A DNA stretch of 64,000 nt from Acanthaster planci (taxonomy: Eukaryota > Echinodermata > Asteroidea > Valvatida > Acanthasteridae). The stretch spans positions 186,001 through 250,000 of the forward strand of contig NW_019091471.1 in assembly GCF_001949145.1 (NCBI RefSeq), written 5' to 3'. How positions within the stretch are numbered: position 1 is the first letter of the stretch; every line of letters begins with the position of its first letter. This document shows positions 36,413-48,400 of this stretch, piece by piece. The notes beneath the pieces are model-generated. The model was not told the DNA's origin. It was given only the letters and a program-made list of their open reading frames with translations, and searched no databases. The position numbers and the translations under genes were made by a program.

Positions 36413-39400
36413 GTAACCCATCGTTACCAGGGTTCAACCCTGTTAATTTTGGCGCGATCAGCAGATCCGTGTAGTTGCGTGATCACTCTCTACTGTCGGT
36501 TGATCCAGGATGAAATGTCTGTCTTTACTTGCCTGGTGTCAACAGGATTGACGAGTTGATCAACGGCAGCAGCACGATCAAGCAGATCAACCGATCTTCT
36601 CATGTCCTAATAAAAGCTTATCATATTCCTGTATGTTTTGGGTTATGCATCAGAGTGCTTAGAATATTTTTTTTTGCATAAGCTTTATATATTAAAAGGA
36701 AGAGTAAAGAAACTGGGATTTCCAACCAGTGAGAAAATTCCGCATTTTTTGATCCTCCGTTTTCAGCTTCCAAGAGAAAGAAGAAACCAGTACCTTCAGA
36801 GAAAGACTCGTCCTCGGAGGAGAGCTCCTCGAAAGAGGAGTCCTCAGAAAGTGAGGATGAGAAGCAGAAGAAAAAAAAGAAGAAAAAACAAAGGGAGAAG
36901 GAAGAAAAGGAGAAGGCACAGAAGAAGGAAAAGGAACAGAGGAAGGACAAGAGAGAAGAGAGGTCATGGAAACATTAGCTTGACTTAAATGCCTTGTGGT
37001 TTTTTCACAAGCCTTTGGGGCCAAGTTGTGTGATGTTGTGAAACAGGCGACAGAGCTGTATTCAGTGTTTGCCCCGAAGGCTTGTGGTTTTTTCACAAGC
37101 CTTTAGGGGCAAACATTGAATATACAGTGTGGTAATACACGTCAGGCAGGGCAAAAATGTAAAATTAATTAACATCTCCCCGGCGCAAATCCATCCTTGG
37201 AAATGGTCCTGATATCGTTCACTTGTTCGCGCATGTGTGTATGGTAAGATAAAGCTGCTTTTGGAAATGATAGCTGTGGCTTACATACACCTGTGGGAGC
37301 CGTTAACGAGTTCCTGCAGCCGTTTCCATATGATGCAAAATATGCAGTGAAGGGGACCCCCCTCTATTGTGTCTTCTTTTGTGTTGATGGAATCTTTGGA
37401 ACTCCTTTCAGATTTCCAAGGGGGGGTGCAGTAGGAACAATAGCCTTAGGGTATACAGCTTGTGCATCGCATGTGGGGGGGTCCCTCTTTACCGCATATC
37501 GTGCAGGGTGTCGCAGTTTCACATAGTTTATATGTGTGACTCTAAACCATAATCTGTTGATTCAGATGTGATCCAAGTCATCACATCTGTAGTGCACACA
37601 GAAGATTAAGAAACAATATCTATCCTGGAAATAGACTTGAAATGGAGTGTATTCTGTAGTAATTGACATGAATGATTTCCCCTTTTTTTCACCCTCAAAG
37701 CAGTGCCCTTGAAGAGCCCAAGCCCACCATTTACCAGAGTGAGCTGTCCGCCAACGTGACCATCAACCCAGAGCAGATCCCTGACGTGCCCACCAACATG
37801 TTCCTCTTACGCAGGAGCCCTCCCTCTGACAATCTGTAAGTACAGAGACCATTTGATTGCACAGGCTTTGGAGCTACAGATAAATGAAACAATGTGGGGG
37901 GCCCATATCATGGAGTGTTTGCTGAACATAGATGTTTGCTTGGAACAGAAAACAATCGGTTGGGTAACCATACATTGCTGGTTGAAATATCATGATTAAT
38001 GATGCTTTGGCCAGTTTCCAGATTGTTTTTTTTTTATGTTTTGCTTGCTCATTTTGCAGCATACATGGTCTGTGAAATGAAACTCTGTCACTCATAATGC
38101 CAGGAAAAGTCTGCGTCAGAGATCAGAATGTTACACTCAGCGTGTATTTGATACCACAGTGGAGAATTTGTATTGTGTCAAGGGTTTTTATAACTTCAAC
38201 GAAAAATGAGAATAGAATTGTGGGAATGCATCCACAAGTCCATCACACGTGTTTTTCCACAGTGGCTGATGTCGTTTGAATGAGACCGGACCAATCAGCT
38301 TAAATTTGAAAGCCTAATGGTTTCGATATTTTTTTTGCATTACTTAAACGGACAATCTGCAACATTTATGAGCTTATTTGCATCTCCCTCCAGGAATCAA
38401 CGGATGCGACGGATGAATCCAACTCGAACTCGATCTGGCCGCAAGGTGAAAGGAAGAGGGATTATGGTAAGAGCTTGCGTCTAGAGAACTGGTTCTTTCA
38501 TTTCAAGGAATGTTGGTGTCTTGTCCTTCGCTCCAGACAGGTCGAGGATTAGTGCATAGCACACCTACATTCTATTCATCATGCACCTGCGGTTTCAATG
38601 TGGGCCTGCTGCTGGACAGGACTTTGCATACTGGGCGTACCACAGCCCAGGAGTCGTGGTCAAAAGAATCCCGGTGTGAATGGGTTAACTTTAAAGATAA
38701 AGTTGTACCCAGCCAATTTGAAGTCAATTCAGACATCAGCATTTAAGTTTTGTGCTGATACGATGAAAAGTCATGAATGGGAAATACTTAGATTGGGTCA
38801 TTTGAATGATTAGGACGTGACTTGGGAATAATTTATATGGAATCTGTTGTCTGATTGACTTGTGGGGATTAATGTTGACTTGATAACAACTCCCGTATAA
38901 CAGAACTGACCTTACAAGAGGTGCCTCAGTATCTCCCATGGGTCAAAGCTTTTGGTCTCGGTGGACTAGAATTGAAAACATTAGCATACAGAATCAATGA
39001 CATTAACATACAGAATTAATGACGTTAGCATACAGAATCAATGATATTAGCNNNNNNNNNNNNNNNNNNNNNNNNNNNNNNNNNNNNNNNNNNNNNNNNN
39101 NNNNNNNNNNNNNNNNNNNNNNNNNNNNNNNNNNNNNNNNNNNNNNNNNNNNNNNNNNNNNNNNNNNNNNNNNNNNNNNNNNNNNNNNNNNNNNNNNNNN
39201 NNNNNNNNNNNNNNNNNNNNNNNNNNNNNNNNNNNNNNNNNNNNNNNNNNNNNNNNNNNNNNNNNNNNNNNNNNNNNNNNNNNNNNNNNNNNNNNNNNNN
39301 NNNNNNNNNNNNNNNNNNNNNNNNNNNNNNNNNNNNNNNNNNNNNNNNNNNNNNNNNNNNNNNNNNNNNNNNNNNNNNNNNNNNNNNNNNNNNNNNNNNN

Positions 39401-42400
39401 NNNNNNNNNNNNNNNNNNNNNNNNNNNNNNNNNNNNNNNNNNNNNNNNNNNNNNNNNNNNNNNNNNNNNNNNNNNNNNNNNNNNNNNNNNNNNNNNNNNN
39501 NNNNNNNNNNNNNNNNNNNNNNNNNNNNNNNNNNNNNNNNNNNNNNNNNNNNNNNNNNNNNNNNNNNNNNNNNNNNNNNNNNNNNNNNNNNNNNNNNNNN
39601 NNNNNNNNNNNNNNNNNNNNNNNNNNNNNNNNNNNNNNNNNNNNNNNNNNNNNNNNNNNNNNNNNNNNNNNNNNNNNNNNNNNNNNNNNNNNNNNNNNNN
39701 NNNNNNNNNNNNNNNNNNNNNNNNNNNNNNNNNNNNNNNNNNNNNNNNNNNNNNNNNNNNNNNNNNNNNNNNNNNNNNNNNNNNNNNNNNNNNNNNNNNN
39801 NNNNNNNNNNNNNNNNNNNNNNNNNNNNNNNNNNNNNNNNNNNNNNNNNNNNNNNNNNNNNNNNNNNNNNNNNNNNNNNNNNNNNNNNNNNNNNNNNNNN
39901 NNNNNNNNNNNNNNNNNNNNNNNNNNNNNNNNNNNNNNNNNNNNNNNNNNNNNNNNNNNNNNCATATAATAGTTTAGACTAGGTTAGATCCAAGCTTGAT
40001 GAAGTTATATCCATATTGAATTTTTCCTTTCAGCGGTACCGTACGCCATCGCGTTCCCGCTCCCGCTCACGGAGTGCCACGCCCCCTCACTGGCGTGTGG
40101 AGGAGCAGCGGCGCCTTGGCAACTTGGTCTCCGACCAGTGGCAGCGGAGGGGAGTGCGAAGGGCCAGTCTGGGCTCGCAGGACGACCGGTGGGAGAGGGG
40201 TGCCGCCCTACAGACCACTAAGCCAGAGAATAAGTACGTTCTAGGATGTTGCTGATGTTCATTTTGTAACGTTGGTGGCTTACAAGTACTGAGAAACAGT
40301 TGCACCGTCGACCTGTGTGTATTTTATGCAAGGGTGTGCCACAAAATCCTGGTGTAATTTTTAGTCGGAATCATCCATTGCTATAGGAATAGCTTAACAG
40401 TGTACATTGTTTTCCGTCTTTGATTTTTTTGGTCACAGACGTGCCGAACCCCCGCAGGGCAGGACCATCCGAAGGGAAATGCTGATTGACGACCGCGCGA
40501 GGCCCCGCGCCCGAGACAACGGCATCGGCCGGCAGCGGGACAGACTGCCAGGGAGGAGCGGGGGGCGTCTGCCACCACCGCCCAGGGAAGAGAGGGAGCA
40601 GAGGCAGCCAAGAGGAAGGACGACGATGGAGGTGTCCCAGGGGTCCGAGAGGACGGACAAAGGAAAGGAGAACGGGAAGGAAAAGGAGAAGAAACAGAAA
40701 GACAAAGACAAGTGAGATTTCCTTGCAAACATTTTATTTGCTCAGCTGTTGTGATCTCAGTAAAGCCTGGTTTCCATGTTGATGTAAAGAGACACACGCA
40801 GCGTTATTAGCTATTTTGATAGGAACTGTGGTACAATAATACATGTACAATGCAGCGTACAAGACTTCTTGGGCAAGAACTCTCACAAACCTGGTTAATT
40901 CTTACATTTACCATTGGGATTTTTAACACATTCTTATTGGGCAGTTTGTCAGGCATCGTTCCTGAATCTTCCAAATCCCATGTGTGAAGTAGGGAAGAAT
41001 GCGAATATAACAAGCGTGGTTGGGTCCATGAAAAATGTTTGGATATGGGGATTCTGAAGTCTGAATTCTGCAGAAACACTAACATTGCAGGTTGCCCCCA
41101 ATGAATGTGTCATTGCTAGTTGAAGTAGCAACATCTTACATAAAATATTGAAATGAGGCGGTCACTTTCTGTTCTTACAGCAGCCTGAAAAACACGTTTT
41201 TCATGGACAGGTTTATAAGTGATTGTTCCTAACACCTGCATTTCAAGTGCAACTTAATGTGCTTAGCAATTTTGGTTTTGCTGTCCTCCACAATGTTTTA
41301 ATGTAGATTTATCTTCTTGTGAATTTGTGATAAATTGTGTATTTTTAATTTGTTAATTGCGTGCTATTTTATGGAAACCGCTGTCATTTTTCCTGCTGTT
41401 TTAGTCTAAAAGCACATTGAGATTTTATGCTTTTTTGCATGTATTAATGTATTATTCTGTTTCTGTTAAGGTCTCACAAGAAACACAAAAAGCACAAGAA
41501 GCACACGGAGAAGGACAAACGCAAAGACCAGGAAGAAGGCACTGCCAAAACCAGAAGGGCGCCCTCTCCCCAGCAGCGATCGCGTTCCCCACGAGCCAGG
41601 AGGGAGCGAGCCAGGTCCCCGGGGAGGGATGTGCGGCTGGGTGGCGGTGCAGGCCGACGTAGGCTGTCCAGCCCCTCTTCCAGGGATGCCAGACGGAGCG
41701 CCGCTAGCCAGCAGGTCGATGCCAAGGCCAATGACAGGTATGGACTGTTCAGTGCATTGTTTAGAAACAAAACGTTCTATTAAACCCTAACAGTTGTCAA
41801 TCCTCCAAAATGTTCTATTAAAACCTGATGATTGTCAATCCTCCAAAACGTTCTAATAAACCCTGATGGTTGTCAGTCCTCCAAACAGGAAAGAATGAGG
41901 AGAGCTCATTGTTGAATAAAAGTGCAGATTTACCATTTTGCATTTTGAAGGAGCTTTACAGTTGGAGTTTTAAATTTGATTGTTGAATTCTGTATGTCAT
42001 TTGTTTCATTTTCTAAGGGTAGTATACTCAATGCTTTCCAAGAACCTGTGGCAAGAAAAATAGATGATACTTTGGAGAGACTCGAACCCCTGAGTTTCTG
42101 CTTACCTGCAGTTGGATCTGGGCCCAATTTCACGAAACTGCTTAATTAACACTTAGCAGAAAGTTGTGCTAGCTATAGCTGGAAGAATTTGCTAACCTTA
42201 AGTATTATGTCATAGTGGTTCTTGATGTGGTTGTGCATACGGTTGAGCTTTCCATTGTGTTGTCACTACATTAAGCATATTTTTCCCCCAAAGTAAGCGT
42301 ACCTTTTGACGTGCTTACTGTTTATTGTCCTCCTGAAATACACAGAGCCTCTGTTAGTGGAAAATCATGTGCATAGCTCCTGGTTTGAACTGGCTGTAGC

Positions 42401-45400
42401 AAGCTTGTTGGTTAGTTAAGCCCCTGCACTTGTGAAAAGCAAATTGCCCTCGTAGTTCGTCAGTGTTCGTCATAGGCTAATGGGAGCCTGTTTTAAGTAT
42501 TATTTTATTAGGGAGGGGGTGTTGTAGTATACAGCACTTGTAAAGGAAAAGTTCAAGGTTGTGAAAGGCCAAACAAAATTTGTCCGATTTGAATTTCACT
42601 GTATTAAAGCCAAACAGTCAACCTTTTGTTTCCCAAAAGTTGCTTTAAAACCGGGTCATTTGTTTGTTATTTCTCAGTAGAAAGCTAAATGCTACTAAAA
42701 TTGGTTGATAAATTTCAATATTTAGATGACGTTCTAACATTACTGCACCCGTATCTCTTCTAAGGAGGCCAAAAAATTGCATGCCAGGTCATTTTGAATT
42801 GGAATCTGCTTGCTGCTCGGCCATGATAAACAATCTGATTTTATTTTAGATCTCGTAAATCCAAGTCCTTGAGCCCACCGCCGAGCCGTTGGAAGCCAGG
42901 TCAGAAACCCTGGAAGCCCTCAGATGCAAGCAAGGGGTCTGGGTAAGTCAGAAAAAAGTGATTAGTGGCCCACAGCCATCAAGAAAGAAAATCAGGTAGC
43001 CTCTGTCCTGCAGACTTGTACGAGGCTAACATTTCGCCAACAAGCCTTGGCTGTGCTCTGTCATTTGTGTGCTGAGCATTATGAATGTACTGTCCGGTTG
43101 TGCATCAAGCACAGTAATGCATCACCGCTGGTAATTGGCAAAATGGTAAAAAGGAATGAATTTAGTACCTATTTTTGCCTTGTGCGATCACCATCCAAAA
43201 TCAACCTTGTTAGTGTTTTGTGTACCATTCTAGCAGTTCTTGCTGAAGTTTAGTTCCACAATTTCCTCCTGTAGCAAAATATTCTGAACCATGTAAATAG
43301 TTTTTTTTTTACTGTGGAGGCAAGAACTTCGAGAAGTGCAGTGTGCCTGTGCAGTGGGCCTGTGCAGTGGGCCTGTGCAGTGGGCCTGTGCAGTGGGCCT
43401 GTGCAATGTTGCCTGCTGCCATTTTTCCCCTACAAATGTTGAGTGTTTGATTTTACAGAGTGCGAAATCAGCACCAACAAGAACCACCTCCAGCTCAAAG
43501 CATCCCGACACGGACTGCAAAAAGCCCCTCCTCGCCATCTTCTGTGGATGACCGCTCCCCTTCACCAGTCCAATTAAGAAGGTGAGTAGAAAATCCTAAC
43601 AATCTTCAACCCTTGAAAGTCTGTGAGGATCAAGTATCAAAGAGTCCAGCCATCGGGACGTGTTCCTCCCTCATGCTAGTGGATTTTGGACATAATGCTT
43701 AAGTCAGGATTTATAAAGGCAATTTTTTTGCGAAAGAGAGACAATGAGCTAGCTAGATTTTTCGTATTGCTGCAATGCATTCTGTGTCAAAGCGTGACTG
43801 TGAAGTTCTTGCATGACAAAAGTTCTGGACCTGCTCGTGATGCATCCACAGGTTTACAGTGTAATCCAGAGCTACTAACATTTTGTGGATGCCTGTTGTC
43901 TATGAATGCCTGAAGTGACATTGGTGATATGGTTTGGTTCAGTTCATGTCAACCTGTTTTGCTTATTGGCCTGCAGGCATGGACCGAATCGAAGCCCCTC
44001 TCCCAGACACCTGAGCCCCCAGCACGAACTGAGCAGCCCCTCCAGGTCCCCCCTACCCCTGACTCAGCCCAAGTCCTGGCCAACTAGCCCCTCTGAGCGC
44101 GTTAAGCTGGCTGCATTTCCACCACCCTCCTCGCCCCCCAGCGCCCACGCCGGATCCAGCTCGCCGAGCAGTGACAGCAGTGACGACTCCTCAGAGGACA
44201 GCAACCAGGACCGGGCCAGCACAAGGCGTCAAACAGGTGACCCGTACTCCACCAAGAATCGCAAGAAGTACCAGAGGGCAACGGAGCAGCGCAAGAAGAG
44301 CCCGACACTGAAGGAGAGGTTCAAGTGGCAGCCACCCTCGGAGGACGAGATGGAGGCGGGCGGAGGCGGGGCCGATGGTGGCCAAGCTGGGCGGAGTCCA
44401 CGAGTATCGGCCCAAGCTGAGGGATCTGGGCAAGCCCAAACAGCTACTCACCAGGTTGGTGGAGTATAGATGACATTTAGCACTGTGTTCATTACTACCA
44501 GAAACATATCACTCATGACTGAAACTGAAGGCCAACTAATGATTTGAACTTGTGCTAAAAAAAGTAACAATTACTCAGAACTTGTCTCAGCTGTTGGACT
44601 TGGATGCAGCTGGAAAATGTCAAACATTTTCCATTCCAAAATAAAAAAAAGACCTGTCTTTTTAAATGAGTGGAACTCATGAAGAGGTTGACAACGTTTA
44701 GTAGTGACCTCACTGAAATCAGTTGTCCATCTTGTTTCTCATTGTGATTTGTAATGCCTTAATTGTACAGGTACATGAAGAGATGGAGGCAAACAGTTCT
44801 GCAAATGAAGATGATGATGAAGGCTTGAAGAATTTAGAACAGAAACGCAACGATCTGGAGCTGCGCCTGGCAGCCTTGACCTCCCAGAATCGCAAGATCC
44901 AGGAAATGATGGGTGGCAGAGGTAAGGAGTCAGGCGGGGAAGATGACAACAAAGGTCCCTCTGGGGACTTGGCAGGAGCTGAGTCACTTGAAACCCTACC
45001 ACCATCAATGCCCACTGGATTTAAGGAGGCTCGCAGCGACAGCACCTCGCCGCCCAGCCAGGATCCTGAGGCTAGGGTCCAGAGGGATAAGAGCCCCAAG
45101 CCCCAGCACTCTGAGGAGAGGCCTTCGTCCAAGGTTCAGCGCAAGCGTGGCCACTCTGGCAGCCGTAGCCGCAGTCGTAGTGGCAGCCCACCCAAGAGAC
45201 GGCCGCGCAGCAGAAGTCGCTCCCACAGCCCAGTCAGGGGGCGGCATGGTAGCCCGCCAGGCAGACGCCCTGCGGACAGGAAGAGGTCGGCATCGCCTCC
45301 TCCTAGGAGGTCAGCCAGGTCGCGCTCAAGGTCGCCCAGGAGGCGCTCCAGGTCTCCCATCAAGGCAACCAGGAGGTCGCCTCCGAGACCGGCCAGGAAG

Positions 45401-48400
45401 CGGTCAAGATCCTCCAGGTCATCATCCAGAAGTAGGTCTCCCTCGCCAAGGAAGAGGTCGAGATCACCCAGACGATTGCCTCTCAAGAGGTCCTACCGCA
45501 GGTCCCCGCCAAGGAAGTCACGGAGGTCAAGGTATGGGGTAGCAATCAAGCCAACTCAATCTGTTATATTGCCTTCACAAATTAACTCCACCTACAGTGT
45601 AACTGTCACTACACACGTGTTACTATACTACGTGTAATTATGTGCATTGACGTTACCGTGCTGGCTCAGTGCCTACATGCACCAGCCGGAGAAATGTTTC
45701 CACGGTGCTATGTGGACAAAAGCCTGGAAAAGCCGTACATGAGATGTAATTGAAGCGATGACAATACGCTCCTGTCACGAAAGCTACATGTAGCCATGGC
45801 GCTCGGCAGGAACGGGTCTCAAAAGTGTTTTTTAAACCAAAAATATTGCTGAATCTGGATTTATGTGGCAAAGATGTCTATAATGGGATCCAAGTAAACA
45901 GACTAGGGCCAGATTTCTTATTTTCTTCCACCGTTGGGGTTGCTTTTTAAAATTTTGACACAGAATGTAGCATTGGCCTCTTATGCAATGGAGGATTTTG
46001 GAGAATTAAGAAAGGTTCTTAGAATACCAAGAGAATTGGGTTAAAATATTTAAAGTGTATAAATTTAGAGATGAATAAGATTTGTCAATTCACTGCAAGG
46101 ACGCTGTCAATTCGGTAACTTTGCGTCCTTGTTGTCTGTCACTCTGCCATCAATATCAAGCATCATAGACCAGCCAGTCTCTTATGACGGCGTTGTGATG
46201 TGGTGACGTTTTGAGGGCAAATGAAATCTACACATGCTCATTGTAGTCAGGTATAAAACTCTAGTACAAAAAGAGAGAATCCCACGGAGCTGTGAACCTA
46301 CCACTTGGCTTCTCAGATATCTACATCTGCCATCTTTAAACGTGATCCCCTGCAAATGACAAGAAGTAACTTAATTTTGCACCCTGCTATGAAGCTGCAG
46401 ATGTTGAGCATATCTGCATATTAGAATCTACCTTTAATTTGTGGTTTGTCTTCATCAGTTCTTCCTCCTCACGAAGTCGGTCGCCGCGCCCTCGACGTCG
46501 CAAGCGTCCGGCCATCTCCCCAAGGAGGAGCAGGAGTCGCTCTCGCAGCCGTGGCAGGACAGCTCGTGACCGCAGGCAAGTGTTACAGGGAATCCAGGAG
46601 CAATCCAATATAAACAGTCGACTCGCATTGTTACAAAATCAGCTGGACCCTGTGAAAATGTTTGTTGTGTCTGAAATTCGTGCGGTGTGCCGGCTTCCGG
46701 TCTTGGGTTCAGATCCTACTGTGTGGACAATACTCTGCCGACAGTGCATGTACATGAATGTACATGATGTCCGAAAAATGTTAAGAGTGCTGTCTAAGGA
46801 CTGATCCATCAAATATAATGTGAATATTTGTTATAAACTTTCAATGTTATTTTATGAAAATGAGTTGTATGTGGGACAAATGAAACAAAACACCAATACT
46901 GGTCTGTCATACGTCATGCCCGAGGACGAAGTCAACGTAACAACAGCGAGAATGCCAAGACTGATGCTCAAGTGGTCTGTAATCTTTTCTACCCAAACTG
47001 TGCCACAGAGAGATTTCTTATTGACCATTCATTTTGTAATGTTCAGTGTGTGATCTTTGTTTTCTTTTGGGCATTCTTTGAAATATCAAATAATCATGAA
47101 AAAGCATGAATGCATGATTGTTAACGTGTCTGAACTCACATGAAGCCCGCAATGAGAATTTTGTCCGAGTGGTGCAGTGATCACAGACACGTACCGTACT
47201 TTGCAATTGGACAGTTACGTCTAGCAAAGCATTCATCATACAAGTGCACAAGAGACTGGCACGGAGACGCGCGAGTCTCTTACCCAAAATCTTTGTGAAA
47301 TGAATAATTTAGAGTTTGGGCAATCAGTTTCTTGCAGGTGCCCAAGTTCCTTTCAGGTGCCTAAGTTCCTTGCAAGTACCTAATTAGGAGTTAATTAAGG
47401 GAATGAATAGATGCTTGGCCAGTCTTAAACATGCATTTAAGACCAGAATTTTGTAATAAGCAAGTTTGTAATAACGAGAGTCCACTGTACATGTATTCAG
47501 TAGAACCATAATGTCGAGTGCCGTTTCATATGGCATGCCATCCATCACTGTGCCTAAATTTTACCCCTAGTTGGAAACAACACCCCCAGGGATTTAGACC
47601 TTGCTGTGCCACACCATCCAAAGCATTTCAACATTTCCAAGTTTGCACTGGCTTCCAGAGAGCGAGGGTTCCAAAGCATGTATTTTGACCAAACATCCTA
47701 AGCTTTCAAAATGGGAGAACCTTCATCTCCTTTTTGTGTTCATTCAGGGCGTTTGACAGAGGCTCAGGCATATTTTGATACCTCTCTACATGAATTACTC
47801 TTGCTACCTCTCTACATGAATTATTCTTGCTATCACAAGATGGCAAATCATAATTTACTGACTATTGCATGGCAGTACGCAACACGCAACATGACTCTTT
47901 AGAAATCACTGCATCTACTTTGCACTTGATACAGCCTGCCAGTTTAGATCTGCAGGGCTCTAGTGTTTCGTCACAGCATGAAATTCTTAGTCCGCTGTGT
48001 ACCGACTTTTTGCTGGCATGTACATTTTGAGTTCATCTCTGGCGATTTGCAGCCACCTTACATCTCCTTTTTGCTTCCACCAGCAGACGCAGCCCAAGTA
48101 GGGAAAGGCGCAGACCATCACCAAGGCGCCCCTCACCGTGGCGACGTCGGAGGAGCCGTTCTCCGTCACCTAGGCGCAGACGGTCTCGATCTGTCAGCCG
48201 GACCAGAAGGTAAGAAGATGGATTGTGCTAATGTCCAGCCTGAAAGAAGTCTCAACGAATGTATGGTAGTTCCAGTGTAGTGTTTTAATCGTCACAGTGT
48301 CTTGGCCAGATGAAATGACATTTTCATCTGAATATGCACAAACATGCAGTGTCTTTCAGGTAGCTCGGGCTCAGATTGCATACAACGGCATTCAAATACA

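Larger units (their letters stand above)
36767..44454 (+). other. NKTR: NKTR exons 8-16: charged linker with NKTR motifs
   Basis: Exon 8 encodes alternating Ser/Glu and poly-Lys/Glu runs (residues 187-251). Exon 9 carries [13 protein letters not shown], exons 10-11 the GRKVKGRG motif and [14 protein letters not shown] followed by TPPHWR, and exons 12-13 long Arg/Glu/Lys-rich stretches with [10 protein letters not shown]. Exon 14 encodes [10 protein letters not shown] (residues 582-591) and exon 16 a Pro/Ser-rich region ending with [13 protein letters not shown]. These match human NKTR in order, which supports orthology beyond the cyclophilin fold. Confidence 0.85.

Noticed and set aside
44722-45542. 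Long open frames in other frames and on the minus strand across the RS exons
   Set aside because: GC-rich RS codons (AGG, TCC, CGC) leave all frames open; the chosen frame alone gives RS repeats and consistent splice phases.
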